A stretch of 39,298 nt of DNA from a virus: the IMG/VR virus record IMGVR_UViG_3300007538_000067, positions 1 to 39,298 of that record; one strand, given 5' to 3'. This document shows, one piece after another, positions 8,143-15,080 of this stretch (positions are counted from its first letter, which is position 1; each line of letters starts with the position of its first letter). A model generated the notes under the pieces. It searched no databases and was not told the DNA's origin. It was given only the letters and a program-made list of their open reading frames with translations. The translations under genes and the position numbers were made by a program.

Positions 8143-8763
8143 TTACAAGAGAAGATGCCCACGTTCTTCATAGATTTTTTGAAAATGCTCCACAGCATCT
8201 CCAGCAGAATCCTGGGGTGGAAAGTAGACAACAAAAGAAGTGCACGTTTGTTTTTTCTTAATCTCACCGCCCTCGTGACTTAACAGTGTGGGGACAGTTT
8301 TAAGAATGCACATTGGGAACTTAAAGATCTTAGGCTCATAACGAATCATGTCAGGACAGTTGCTGAAATACAGCCCCTGCTTAATTTCATTTGCTAGCCA
8401 CGCATGGTACATCCGTCTAAACCATACGGCATGAGACGATGTCAAACTTGGTGACGATGCCCTTGTCATCTTCCACCGTTGGCTCTCTTTATCCCAGTAG
8501 TACGCACCCGATGGTGGGAACAAGTAGCAGCTTCCGTACCACTGTTGGCAATTCAACCCATCATCCTGTGGGCTGTAAAACTCATTCGCTTGGACGTACT
8601 CATTAGCAACCTTTGAGCTAGCCACATCAAGATCGATGCCACCCAATAGCTCATTAGCTGCTAGCACAAGGTCTTGATTAGTGATATACTCCCTGCCTTC
8701 AATACGAGATGAATTGCCACGAATGACGCGATTATCTACTTTGTTTTCAAGGTCTTCCGTCAT
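8143..8763 (-). CDS. Dam-like DNA N6-adenine methyltransferase homologue, altered catalytic motif
   Basis: The arrangement matches phage Dam-type methyltransferases (Dam_2 family): LAANELLGGIDLDVAS (35-49, the AdoMet-side GxxDLDPAS segment), then DDGL (67-70), W75, and a motif IV-like CYLFPPSGAY. The expected catalytic motif is NPPY or DPPY; here it is FPPS at 82-85, with both outer residues changed. The fold is likely kept, but activity is doubtful. Its start overlaps the upstream stop (ATGA), placing it in the run 10007 to 8143. Confidence 0.7.
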   Translation of the reverse strand: MTEDLENKVDNRVIRGNSSRIEGREYITNQDLVLAANELLGGIDLDVASSKVANEYVQANEFYSPQDDGLNCQQWYGSCYLFPPSGAYYWDKESQRWKMTRASSPSLTSSHAVWFRRMYHAWLANEIKQGLYFSNCPDMIRYEPKIFKFPMCILKTVPTLLSHEGGEIKKKQTCTSFVVYFPPQDSAGDAVEHFQKIYEERGHLLL

Positions 8764-9143
8764 GCCGCCTCCTTGTTGTAATCAATTTCTATGAAACGGA
8801 TTCCATCATCATCGTTGATGATGTAACCTGCCTTTTCCGTTGGATCAATTTTTTGTGCAGCCTGGAGAATACGACGGAATGTTTCCGCTAAATCTCCGTC
8901 ATTATTACGTTCACAATCTTCTTGTGCAGTATGGATTTCTTTTAGTGTCCAAAAGAACATTGACCTCTCTTTGTTTTTGGGCTGGAACACCATGACACCT
9001 GGGCCTTCAACCTCCCACATCTTGCAGTACTGCTCACCCATGTCACCAAGAATTAACTTTATGGTGGCATCAAGCATCTTTGCTTTCGTTTCGTCCATCT
9101 CTGGACCAATCACAGAAGCAATCAGTTTTTCACGTCGATTCAT
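8760..9143 (-). CDS. Unknown 127-aa protein
   Basis: It is translationally coupled on both sides, overlapping the methyltransferase start by 4 bases and the next upstream gene by 14. The composition is alpha/beta, with a central VMVFQPKNKERSMFFW strand and acidic end segments. No family is recognised. Sharing a transcript with DNA-modifying and nucleotide genes suggests a DNA-metabolism accessory role, which is inference. Confidence 0.65.
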   Translation of the reverse strand: MNRREKLIASVIGPEMDETKAKMLDATIKLILGDMGEQYCKMWEVEGPGVMVFQPKNKERSMFFWTLKEIHTAQEDCERNNDGDLAETFRRILQAAQKIDPTEKAGYIINDDDGIRFIEIDYNKEAA

Positions 9144-9597
9144 TCTTAAGCAATCCTTGGCGGTGTAAAGATTCCAGCAGCTTTGGCGTTGGTTTGTACA
9201 TGACTACCAACTTGCCAAGTACGCCGCGTTTCTTGATGAGTTTGCCATCTTCATCTCGTACTTTATCAAATTCTCCAGACCGAATTAGATATTCGGCTAC
9301 ACATCGCAACCGCCGCTTAAGAGGCAACTCTGCTGATGGAAACTTGCCACAGATCGTATCTGGTTCCAGGTTACGGAAAGCAAGACGTAATCTATTGGCC
9401 AGCGTCATGCCAGAGTTGGTGTCTTCTTCTTCATAGTTTTTTAAATTTTCTAGATAGCGGCGCAGGCACCCGTCATCGAAAGAACCACTTGGCGGTAAGA
9501 AGTCAAACACCTGGTTCGCCAATGATTCTGGCAACAGCTCATCATAGTTCTCAATCGTTACTGAACTAATATCAATTCCCTGGAAGCGATGAGCCAT
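9130..9597 (-). CDS. Unknown 155-aa protein, possible winged-helix C-terminus
   Basis: Residues 95-145 (RCVAEYLIRSGEFDKVRDEDGKL, then a basic turn and KLVVMYKPTPKLLESL) have the shape of a recognition helix followed by a beta wing, so DNA binding is possible. The N-terminal half is acidic and unknown. The start shares one base with the stop of the upstream HTH gene (TAATG), so the two are coupled. Confidence 0.6.
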   Translation of the reverse strand: MAHRFQGIDISSVTIENYDELLPESLANQVFDFLPPSGSFDDGCLRRYLENLKNYEEEDTNSGMTLANRLRLAFRNLEPDTICGKFPSAELPLKRRLRCVAEYLIRSGEFDKVRDEDGKLIKKRGVLGKLVVMYKPTPKLLESLHRQGLLKNEST

Positions 9598-10007
9598 TAT
9601 TCCAAAATTTCCTTTTGCGTCTTATATAAGTCATAGCGGCTGCGGATATTTTTGATTTCAATGTCCGTATTGCGTGCAAAGGAATGGATTAGTCGCGTCC
9701 AGGGGATGCGGATAACAGCCTTGCGGTTGACATCTGGAGAGACGTTGACATAGTGAATACCTTCTACCCAGCCTTTTTCAGGATCTTTCCTGCCAATTGC
9801 CATCCAATTGCGGATGGTTTGATCTGAGACACCTAAACGCCTTCCGCATTCTTCTGTTGAGATGTACTCATCAGCAAGAGACTCAGGGTTCGTCAGGTCT
9901 GTATCACCATTTTTGTAGCGGCTGTGCCACATAGAGCTAAGGATATTCTTGATTCCTCTTAGCTCATACGCAATGTCTTCAAGACTTTTACGTAATCCGT
10001 ACTGCAT
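9597..10007 (-). CDS. HTH DNA-binding protein (helix-turn-helix 17 type)
   Basis: ISTEECGRRLGVSDQTIRNW (residues 50-69) is an excisionase/MerR-like HTH, followed by GWVEGIHYVNV, typical of the wing. The flanks are helical (a Leu-rich N terminus and a basic C terminus). It is first in the minus-strand run down to 7522, so it may regulate that run or phage gene order. It is 136 residues, longer than a simple excisionase. Confidence 0.7.
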   Translation of the reverse strand: MQYGLRKSLEDIAYELRGIKNILSSMWHSRYKNGDTDLTNPESLADEYISTEECGRRLGVSDQTIRNWMAIGRKDPEKGWVEGIHYVNVSPDVNRKAVIRIPWTRLIHSFARNTDIEIKNIRSRYDLYKTQKEILE

Positions 10008-10059
10008 AACGTCACACCGTTTGTTTAGATGCTAATCTGTAAGCAAAACTTTTGTGACC

Positions 10060-10377
10060 ATGGAAGAACAAATCCCGCCGAGCCAGGCTCCTGTAGCTCA
10101 GCAGCCGCCCCAGCAGATTTCCTTAGAAGGTCAGATCACACCCGAGCAGTTGGCTGAGTTGAAAGCACGTGCCAGGCAAGTAGCAATCCAACAAGCCGTT
10201 GCGCAACAACAGCAAATCCCTCAGCCGCAACCACAAGTTATTTATGTGCGACGTAATTTGACCGTTGCCGAAGTGTTGCTTGTACTACTGCTTTCCTGCG
10301 GAATTGTTACAGGAGTTCAATGGTCTTGGAACATGGTAACAAATTTCTTGCCGCGTGTCGAGATTAGGATGCGCTAA
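10060..10377 (+). CDS. Gln/Pro-rich single-pass membrane protein
   Basis: The ATG at 10060 is preferred to the GTG at 10054. Residues 1-65 are rich in Gln and Pro (QQPPQQ, QQQQIPQPQPQ). Then comes one hydrophobic segment (TVAEVLLVLLLSCGIVTGV, about 70-88) and a short basic C terminus. The predicted topology has a cytoplasmic disordered arm. Holin, spanin or envelope-anchored factor are possible roles; the sequence does not decide. Confidence 0.65.
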   Translation: MEEQIPPSQAPVAQQPPQQISLEGQITPEQLAELKARARQVAIQQAVAQQQQIPQPQPQVIYVRRNLTVAEVLLVLLLSCGIVTGVQWSWNMVTNFLPRVEIRMR

Positions 10378-10384
10378 GGAAAGC

Positions 10385-10390
10385 TAGAAT
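10385..10390 (+). promoter_or_regulatory. Candidate -10 hexamer TAGAAT
   Basis: TAGAAT lies 31 bases before the presumed tail-fibre start at 10422 and just after the membrane-protein stop. There is no obvious -35 box. Confidence 0.35.
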
Positions 10391-10421
10391 AACAACAAGG
10401 TAGAAATAAAGGGTTAGGGTC

Positions 10422-11060
10422 ATCGCTAACAGACGTATTTCAGAATTCCCTGCCATTAACGGCACGGATATTGATGAACAGGATCTACTGACGCTGGTCC
10501 ACGTTTTTGAGGTGGACCCTACCCTGCGCAACAAAAAAATTACCTTTACGCAGTTTAGGGCATATTTAGATCAGTATTACGCCAACATTACAGGCGAAAC
10601 GATTACAGGCAACGTAACAATTGCAGGTAATCTCACAGTTACAGGCACCAGTAACTTTACAAGCATCACTGGAACTAGCCTGGCAACCTTTAGTGGTGTT
10701 GTTGTACAAAATAATTTAACAACCAGTGGTACCGTCAGTGGTGCAGTAATTACCGGAAATACCGCACAATTTACAAACCTTACCGCTGTCAGTGGTACAT
10801 TCACGGATCGAATCTCTGGCGCCACCGTTACTGGTGATACGTTCCAGGGGGGAGCCATCTCTGGCGTATCTGGTGTATTTACCAGTTACTTAAGTGGTGC
10901 AACTGTTACCGGAAATACTGGTCTGTTTACAGATGTGACCGGGAGCATTTTGCACATCACCACACCATCTGGCGCAACCCCCGCTATTGTTTGCTCTGGT
11001 GTTGTTTCCGGTAGTACAGCGGGTTTTGTAATTCAAGGACCGCTTGTAATCTTGCCTTAA
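10422..11060 (+). CDS. Tail-fibre-like repeat protein, no standard start codon
   Basis: The frame is coding-like from about 10422: ISEFPAINGTDIDEQDLL, then VDPTLRNKKITFTQFRAYL, a segment I associate with the start of cyanophage fibre proteins. It continues into Thr/Gly/Val repeats (TITGNVTIAG, GTTVTG-like) typical of beta-helical fibres. The only standard start is GTG 10512, which would cut off the N-terminal segment. The codon where a start is expected (10422, before GCT AAC AGA) is ATC. From there the product is 212 residues; an in-frame stop lies just upstream at 10404-10406. Confidence 0.75.
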   Translation: MANRRISEFPAINGTDIDEQDLLTLVHVFEVDPTLRNKKITFTQFRAYLDQYYANITGETITGNVTIAGNLTVTGTSNFTSITGTSLATFSGVVVQNNLTTSGTVSGAVITGNTAQFTNLTAVSGTFTDRISGATVTGDTFQGGAISGVSGVFTSYLSGATVTGNTGLFTDVTGSILHITTPSGATPAIVCSGVVSGSTAGFVIQGPLVILP

Positions 11061-11096
11061 TCACTCCGGCTAAAATAAAAAAAAGTAACAAAAAAC

Positions 11097-12053
11097 ATGG
11101 CTTACGGCATTGTCAAGGTCGATCAAATTACCTTTACTAACGGTGGTGCTGATCAAACCATTAGTGTTTCTGGTATTGTTCAATCAATTTCTGGAAATAT
11201 TACTGCCACTGGTACGATTCAAGGCGCCGCAATTATTGGCACGAGTACGGTCTCTGGTGCAACCGTGACAGGTAATGCAGGTGTCTTCACAACTGTCACT
11301 GGCGGTTCTGCGGGGTTCACGACAGTAACCGGAACAACTGTCACTGGTACCACCGCAAACTTTGCAACTCTTTCCGGCACAACAATTACCGGATCGGTTG
11401 GTAATTTTGGTTCTGGCTCTGCAGCCGCGCCATCTGTTTCTGTTGGCACCACAGATAACGGCATTTATTCACCCGGCACAGACCAAGTAGCGATCTCGAC
11501 TAATGGCGTTGGGCGTCTCTCAATCGACGCCAATGGCAATGTGGCTGTAGACACGAATACGCTCTACGTTGATGCTGACAATAACAGAGTAGGGGTCGGC
11601 ACTACGAGCCCTGATTATCTTCTTGATTGCCAAAAAACTGGCTCACAACAGATTAGGAGTCGAACGAATGACACAGGCTCGGGAGCGAGTACTGGCGGAT
11701 TTCTTGGAGAATACCTTGGAGGAGGTGGTGGGACAAATACGCAAATCAACATAGCTGCTGGTAATAATTATGGCTTTTTATCCACACTTACCAATGCCCC
11801 GCTGTTTATTGGGACAAATAGTACGGAGAAAGTAAGAATTGACACGTCTGGGCGAGTATTGATAGGCACAGGTAGCAATAGTGGCGGCGCATTGCTTCAA
11901 GTGAATGACAATCGTATTAGGATCGCAACTGCAAAAACTCCTGCATCCGCGACAGACACTGGAACCACTGGCGAGATCTGCTGGGACGCCAATTACGTCT
12001 ACGTTTGCACCGCTACCAACACTTGGAAGCGCTCTGCGCTGTCTACTTGGTAA
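11097..12053 (+). CDS. Tail-fibre-like protein with TVTG repeats
   Basis: The 318-residue product has repeated units such as GTTVTGTT and SGATVTGN in residues 30-110. Next comes a middle region with GIYSPGTDQVAISTNGVGRL and NRVGVGTTSP, common in phage fibres ending in a receptor-binding or chaperone-like region. The C terminus GEICWDANYVYVCTATNTW is a typical end of phage tail-tip proteins. It shares its repeat vocabulary with the gene at 10422, suggesting duplication. A bidirectional terminator lies just downstream. Confidence 0.85.
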   Translation: MAYGIVKVDQITFTNGGADQTISVSGIVQSISGNITATGTIQGAAIIGTSTVSGATVTGNAGVFTTVTGGSAGFTTVTGTTVTGTTANFATLSGTTITGSVGNFGSGSAAAPSVSVGTTDNGIYSPGTDQVAISTNGVGRLSIDANGNVAVDTNTLYVDADNNRVGVGTTSPDYLLDCQKTGSQQIRSRTNDTGSGASTGGFLGEYLGGGGGTNTQINIAAGNNYGFLSTLTNAPLFIGTNSTEKVRIDTSGRVLIGTGSNSGGALLQVNDNRIRIATAKTPASATDTGTTGEICWDANYVYVCTATNTWKRSALSTW

Positions 12054-12090
12054 CCAAGGAAGGTTCCTTCTCTAGTCACCTTAAGAAAAA

Positions 12091-12120
12091 AGCCCCTGCT
12101 TTAGGGGCTTTCTTTTATTT
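12091..12120. terminator. Bidirectional rho-independent terminator
   Basis: AGCCCCT (12091-12097) pairs with AGGGGCT (12103-12109) around a 5-base loop. A T-rich run follows on plus and an A run precedes, which becomes a T run on minus. It separates the plus-strand fibre genes from the convergent kilA-N gene. Confidence 0.9.
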
Positions 12121-12858
12121 GATTAGTGATTGAAGGGCTGACATTAACCAATTTTTTTGATAGCTTTTTACTTTTCGTGGCGCACCATCTACGTATTGAA
12201 TACGTGTTGGAGGCTCTTGTTTAAATTCTTCACGATATTTACTGGCAACCAATTTACCAACGTGTGAAGATTCTTTGCGTGGTAACCGTTTTTGAAACAG
12301 CTCCAGGTATGCATCGCTGATTGTAATTTCTTCATCCCCTGGCGGCAAAAGAAAATCAGAATTAACGCGCATTGCGTTATTCCTTGCTAAATCAGCAAAC
12401 AAGATGCGATCGCGATCATCAAAAGACTCAAGTTCTTTTAAGAAGCCAACCGACTCTTTGAGAAGGTTTAATACATCTGTACCAGAGATTACTGGTTGCG
12501 ATACAGGCGCTTTAGGTTGTGTGCTTTCGGATTGCTCAAGGAACCATCCGTCCATCCACACGGCAAACGGTGCGCTGATCCAGCGGGCAAGGTCAATCGC
12601 TACTTGTGGATGGATAAAAGTGCCACCGTTACGGCCTTCGATTGACTGGTACAAAGAAACTACCGGAATCCCCGTTAGTTCAGAAAGCGCATCCAAATAA
12701 CGCTGGCACCGCTCTGACTCTCGATAATCAGACCACCGTTTGCCATTGGCTTTGCACATTGCAGTCGCATTGACGTACCCATCCCTGGTACGACGACTGA
12801 TGGGCGTGTCATTCCATGTGCGGACGACAAGAGTGTCCGAAGGTGTTAAGCTATCCAT
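12115..12858 (-). CDS. KilA-N domain protein
   Basis: Residues 10-115 match the KilA-N domain: RTRDGYVNATAMCKANGKRW, an EGRNGGTFIHPQVAIDLARW segment, and FAVWMDGWFLEQ. KilA-N proteins are phage and DNA-virus DNA-binding proteins, often regulators or anti-repressors. The C-terminal half (about 150-247) is a separate, probably DNA-binding or oligomerising region with SSHVGKLVASKYREEF. The gene stands alone, bounded downstream by a terminator and upstream by a plus-strand hairpin. Confidence 0.88.
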   Translation of the reverse strand: MDSLTPSDTLVVRTWNDTPISRRTRDGYVNATAMCKANGKRWSDYRESERCQRYLDALSELTGIPVVSLYQSIEGRNGGTFIHPQVAIDLARWISAPFAVWMDGWFLEQSESTQPKAPVSQPVISGTDVLNLLKESVGFLKELESFDDRDRILFADLARNNAMRVNSDFLLPPGDEEITISDAYLELFQKRLPRKESSHVGKLVASKYREEFKQEPPTRIQYVDGAPRKVKSYQKNWLMSALQSLIK

Positions 12859-12872
12859 AAGGTGTTTTAAGA

Positions 12873-12898
12873 GGAGCGGGGTGCAACCGCTCCTTTTT
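12873..12898 (+). terminator. Terminator-like hairpin upstream of kilA-N
   Basis: GGAGCGG (12873-12879) pairs perfectly with CCGCTCC (12887-12893), followed by TTTTT on the plus strand. No plus-strand gene ends here. It could stop an antisense transcript crossing kilA-N. On the minus strand it lies in the kilA-N leader or promoter region. Confidence 0.6.
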
Positions 12899-12970
12899 AT
12901 TGTACGTGCTTGCGAGACCGTTTGGACGAAAAAACTGCTACACTACTGGGTTTAGGAAAAACTTACTTGA

Positions 12971-12976
12971 TAGAAT
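12971..12976 (+). promoter_or_regulatory. Candidate -10 hexamer TAGAAT
   Basis: TAGAATGAG, identical to the site at 2219, ends 18 bases before the ATG at 12995. The -35 region is not convincing. Confidence 0.4.
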
Positions 12977-12994
12977 GAGAAAAAACATTTTGTT

Positions 12995-13318
12995 ATGGCT
13001 ACCGCTACTTGGTCTATTGCAAACCTGGAACGTAAACTTCCCGATGGTGATACACCGCCTGATGGACAGGTTTACACTGCGCATTGGACTGTAAACCTTG
13101 AAGATCAAGGGGAATCTGCCGGTGCTTACGGCTCTGTAGGGTTCGGTGATCCAGACCCTGGTAACTACACACCTTTCGATCAGCTTACCCAAGACCAGGT
13201 TATTGGCTGGGTAAAAGCTGCCCTTGGCGATGAGCAAGTTGCATCTATTGAAGCAGCACTTGCAAAGCAAATCCAGCAAGAATTAAACCCAACTTCCGCA
13301 GCTGGAGTTCCTTGGTGA
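12995..13318 (+). CDS. DUF7936-like small phage protein
   Basis: This 107-residue protein has a beta-rich N-terminal half (a WSIANLERKLPDG start, VYTAHWTVNLED), then FDQLTQDQVIGWVKAALG and EQVASIEAALAKQI, ending NPTSAAGVPW. I associate this layout with the DUF7936 family seen widely in phages infecting marine and freshwater bacteria. Function is unknown. It begins a plus-strand unit that leads to the second endolysin. Confidence 0.75.
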   Translation: MATATWSIANLERKLPDGDTPPDGQVYTAHWTVNLEDQGESAGAYGSVGFGDPDPGNYTPFDQLTQDQVIGWVKAALGDEQVASIEAALAKQIQQELNPTSAAGVPW

Positions 13319-13325
13319 ATTTTGC

Positions 13326-13331
13326 TATACT
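13326..13331 (+). promoter_or_regulatory. Candidate -10 hexamer TATACT
   Basis: TATACT lies just after the preceding stop and ends 21 bases before ATG 13353. There is no clear -35 box. Confidence 0.35.
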
Positions 13332-13352
13332 TTGTGAAAACAATTGTTTGAT

Positions 13353-13537
13353 ATGGTCTGTACTAAAGCCAGCTTGTTTCTGCTATCAATTCCTTTGGTT
13401 CTGCACGTACCACTGGTGACGGTAACCTGATTGCTTTTTTTGCTAGCCTTATCGGTCAACTGATCGATACTCTTGAGTTTGCGCCAGAGGAAGAGGCCGT
13501 GGAAGAAACTAAAGTGAAAGAAGCCGTACCTGCTTGA
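13353..13537 (+). pseudogene. Small gene split by a frame change
   Basis: From 13367 to 13537 one frame reads like a genuine small phage protein: SAINSFGSARTTGDGNL, then IAFFASLIGQLIDTLEF and an acidic tail EEEAVEETKVKEAVPA. It has no ATG, GTG or TTG start, and an in-frame TAA lies at 13364-13366. A good ATG at 13353 opens the neighbouring frame (MVCTKAS). Moving back one base near AGC TTG joins them into a sensible protein of about 60 residues. A lost base in the assembly, a real mutation, or programmed -1 frameshifting would all explain it. Confidence 0.6.
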
Positions 13538-13548
13538 TTTGTTGACCT

Positions 13549-13577
13549 GATCTAGAGTATTTATATTGCTCTAGGTC
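13549..13577 (+). promoter_or_regulatory. Hairpin directly before the endolysin start
   Basis: GATCTAGAG and CTCTAGGTC form a 9-bp stem (one G-U) around an AT-rich 11-base loop, ending 3 bases before ATG 13581. No Shine-Dalgarno sequence is seen. It could control translation of the endolysin; the function is inferred. Confidence 0.45.
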
Positions 13578-13580
13578 GAT

Positions 13581-14591
13581 ATGTCAATCAAACTCACAGA
13601 CGCCGCAAGGTTTTTTAATGAAGAACAGCATCAAATTGATGCGTTGGAATGGCTTCAGGACCAGCTCACTGCTGATGTCTTAGAGCTTTTTGCTGAGAAA
13701 TATCGAAACAAACCAAAGCCTACTCCAATTGTAGATAACACTTGGGACGGTGTTCTTGCTGCAGCTAAAACAGCTGGAGCTAAATGGCCTGAATGTGTTG
13801 CTGCACAGTGGGCGCTGGAATCAGGCTGGGGTCAACACACATCTGGTAAAAACAATTACTTTGGACTTAAGGGATCTGGCTCTACAGTCAGCACCCAAGA
13901 ATTCATCAACGGTCAATGGGTCACAATCAAGGCTGGATTCCTTGATTTTCCTGATTTACAAACCTGTGTTTGTTACCTTGTTGATCGCTGGTATAAAGAC
14001 TTTGGTCGTTTCCAAGGTGTTAATCGGGCAGAAAGTAGGAACGAATGCGCTCGACTTTTGGTCAAGGAGTCCTACGCCACAGATCCTGACTATGCGACAA
14101 AATTAATTCAGATCATGGATCGTCAGCTCCAAAATATTGGAGAGAAAGAAGATTCCAACCCACACAACAATAACTTCAACCCCTGGAGTCCATTCACATA
14201 CAAAATCACACCTAATATCACCTACGGTGAGATTTGTTTAAATCAAGAAGGTCGTCGATTTACTAAACAGTATCAATGCGATACAGCAAAAGAATTATGC
14301 TTATTTTTGGAAAAAGTCCGTAAACAATTTGAGAACAAGCCGTTAATTATCACTAGCGGTTCACGTCCAGAACCCATCAATTCCGGAGTCGGTGGCGCTA
14401 AAAACAGTGAACATACTTACAACACACCATCTAAAGGTGCGATTGATTTTTATATTCAAGGGGCAGACATCTATGCCGTGCAGGATTGGTGTGATAAACA
14501 ATGGAAATTTAGCCTAGGATACGGTGCGCCCAAGGGATTCGTGCATGTCGGAATGCGAGAAGGGAAGCCGTTCCTGCGTTGGGACTACTGA
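13581..14591 (+). CDS. Two-domain endolysin: GH73 glucosaminidase plus M15 peptidase
   Basis: Residues 53-185 form a FlgJ/GH73-type glucosaminidase: catalytic Glu80 in WALESGWG, then NNYFGLKG and an aromatic VDRWYKDFG segment. A short linker (Asn/Pro-rich, 190-205) leads to an M15A-type D,D- or L,D-peptidase domain with the zinc set His278 (SEH), Asp289 (GAIDF) and His322 (VHVG). Together they would cut both glycan and peptide bonds of peptidoglycan. No signal peptide is present. It is the second lysin gene in the window; a small holin-like gene lies close by on the other strand. Confidence 0.9.
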   Translation: MSIKLTDAARFFNEEQHQIDALEWLQDQLTADVLELFAEKYRNKPKPTPIVDNTWDGVLAAAKTAGAKWPECVAAQWALESGWGQHTSGKNNYFGLKGSGSTVSTQEFINGQWVTIKAGFLDFPDLQTCVCYLVDRWYKDFGRFQGVNRAESRNECARLLVKESYATDPDYATKLIQIMDRQLQNIGEKEDSNPHNNNFNPWSPFTYKITPNITYGEICLNQEGRRFTKQYQCDTAKELCLFLEKVRKQFENKPLIITSGSRPEPINSGVGGAKNSEHTYNTPSKGAIDFYIQGADIYAVQDWCDKQWKFSLGYGAPKGFVHVGMREGKPFLRWDY

Positions 14592-14592
14592 A

Positions 14593-14754
14593 GTGAAAAA
14601 ATACAAGGAGCCGCAGATTCGCGTTAACATCTGCTGGCAAATTGGCAACGATAAAAAATGCGTGACTTTACCTAAAGAGCACGCATATGAAACTAAAGAT
14701 TGGGTTGAAGAACAGGGCGGCTGCGTGTTCTGGTTTCAAGCTTTAGATAACTAA
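14593..14754 (+). CDS. Unknown 53-aa protein
   Basis: A GTG at 14593 follows the endolysin stop by one base and gives 53 residues. An alternative start within the endolysin gene at 14524 is less likely. The protein has two Cys pairs in hydrophobic settings (VNICWQIGNDKKCVTL, EQGGCVFW). No family is recognised. Confidence 0.6.
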   Translation: MKKYKEPQIRVNICWQIGNDKKCVTLPKEHAYETKDWVEEQGGCVFWFQALDN

Positions 14755-14916
14755 TCAGCGCTCCTTGGCACGACCCACAACTAATGCAAGGGTTTCAATG
14801 AGCTTGTACAGCTTGCCGACCAGCTTGTCATCATGGGGCGTGGGCGTGATTGAAACAATGATTGAGGCTACGGCGTGAATGGCAAGTGCTAATTCGATGT
14901 ACTTGTTAAAGTCCAT
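14755..14916 (-). CDS. Small membrane protein, holin-like
   Basis: ATG 14914-14916 is preceded by a strong Shine-Dalgarno sequence (AGGAG, 7 bases upstream), unusual in this genome. The 53-residue product has one hydrophobic stretch (YIELALAIHAVASIIVSI), then TPTPHDDKLVGKLYKLIETLA. This small hydrophobic-then-TPTPxDD pattern is one I associate with holin-like proteins of phages. Convergence with the endolysin unit fits a lysis role, but the class is uncertain. Confidence 0.65.
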   Translation of the reverse strand: MDFNKYIELALAIHAVASIIVSITPTPHDDKLVGKLYKLIETLALVVGRAKER

Positions 14917-14948
14917 GGTTATCTCCTATTTCTTTTATTGTACGTTCA

Positions 14949-15080
14949 CTACACATCGTAGATTAAACACTCAGGTGCTGACGGATTATTTGTGCAGTAC
15001 AAAAGCCATGCAGCAGAAGGGCTTAAGTAAAAACGCTTGGGTTTTTGCTTCTTGAAAAGATTTTTAAGAATGTTGATCAT
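14949..15080 (-). CDS. Unknown 43-aa protein
   Basis: Its ATG overlaps the upstream stop (ATGA), giving a 43-residue product. It has a basic start (MINILKNLFKKQKPKRFY) and a possible membrane-touching middle (SAAWLLYC). Translational coupling is the main support. Confidence 0.55.
   Translation of the reverse strand: MINILKNLFKKQKPKRFYLSPSAAWLLYCTNNPSAPECLIYDV

Noticed and set aside
10577-10858. Minus-strand open frame opposite the tail-fibre repeats
   Set aside because: Its Val/Pro/Thr-rich product is the antisense of the GTT/ACC-rich fibre repeats; the plus frame is clearly the coding one.
11219-11464. Minus-strand open frame opposite the second fibre gene
   Set aside because: Same cause: the antisense of repetitive Thr/Val codons.
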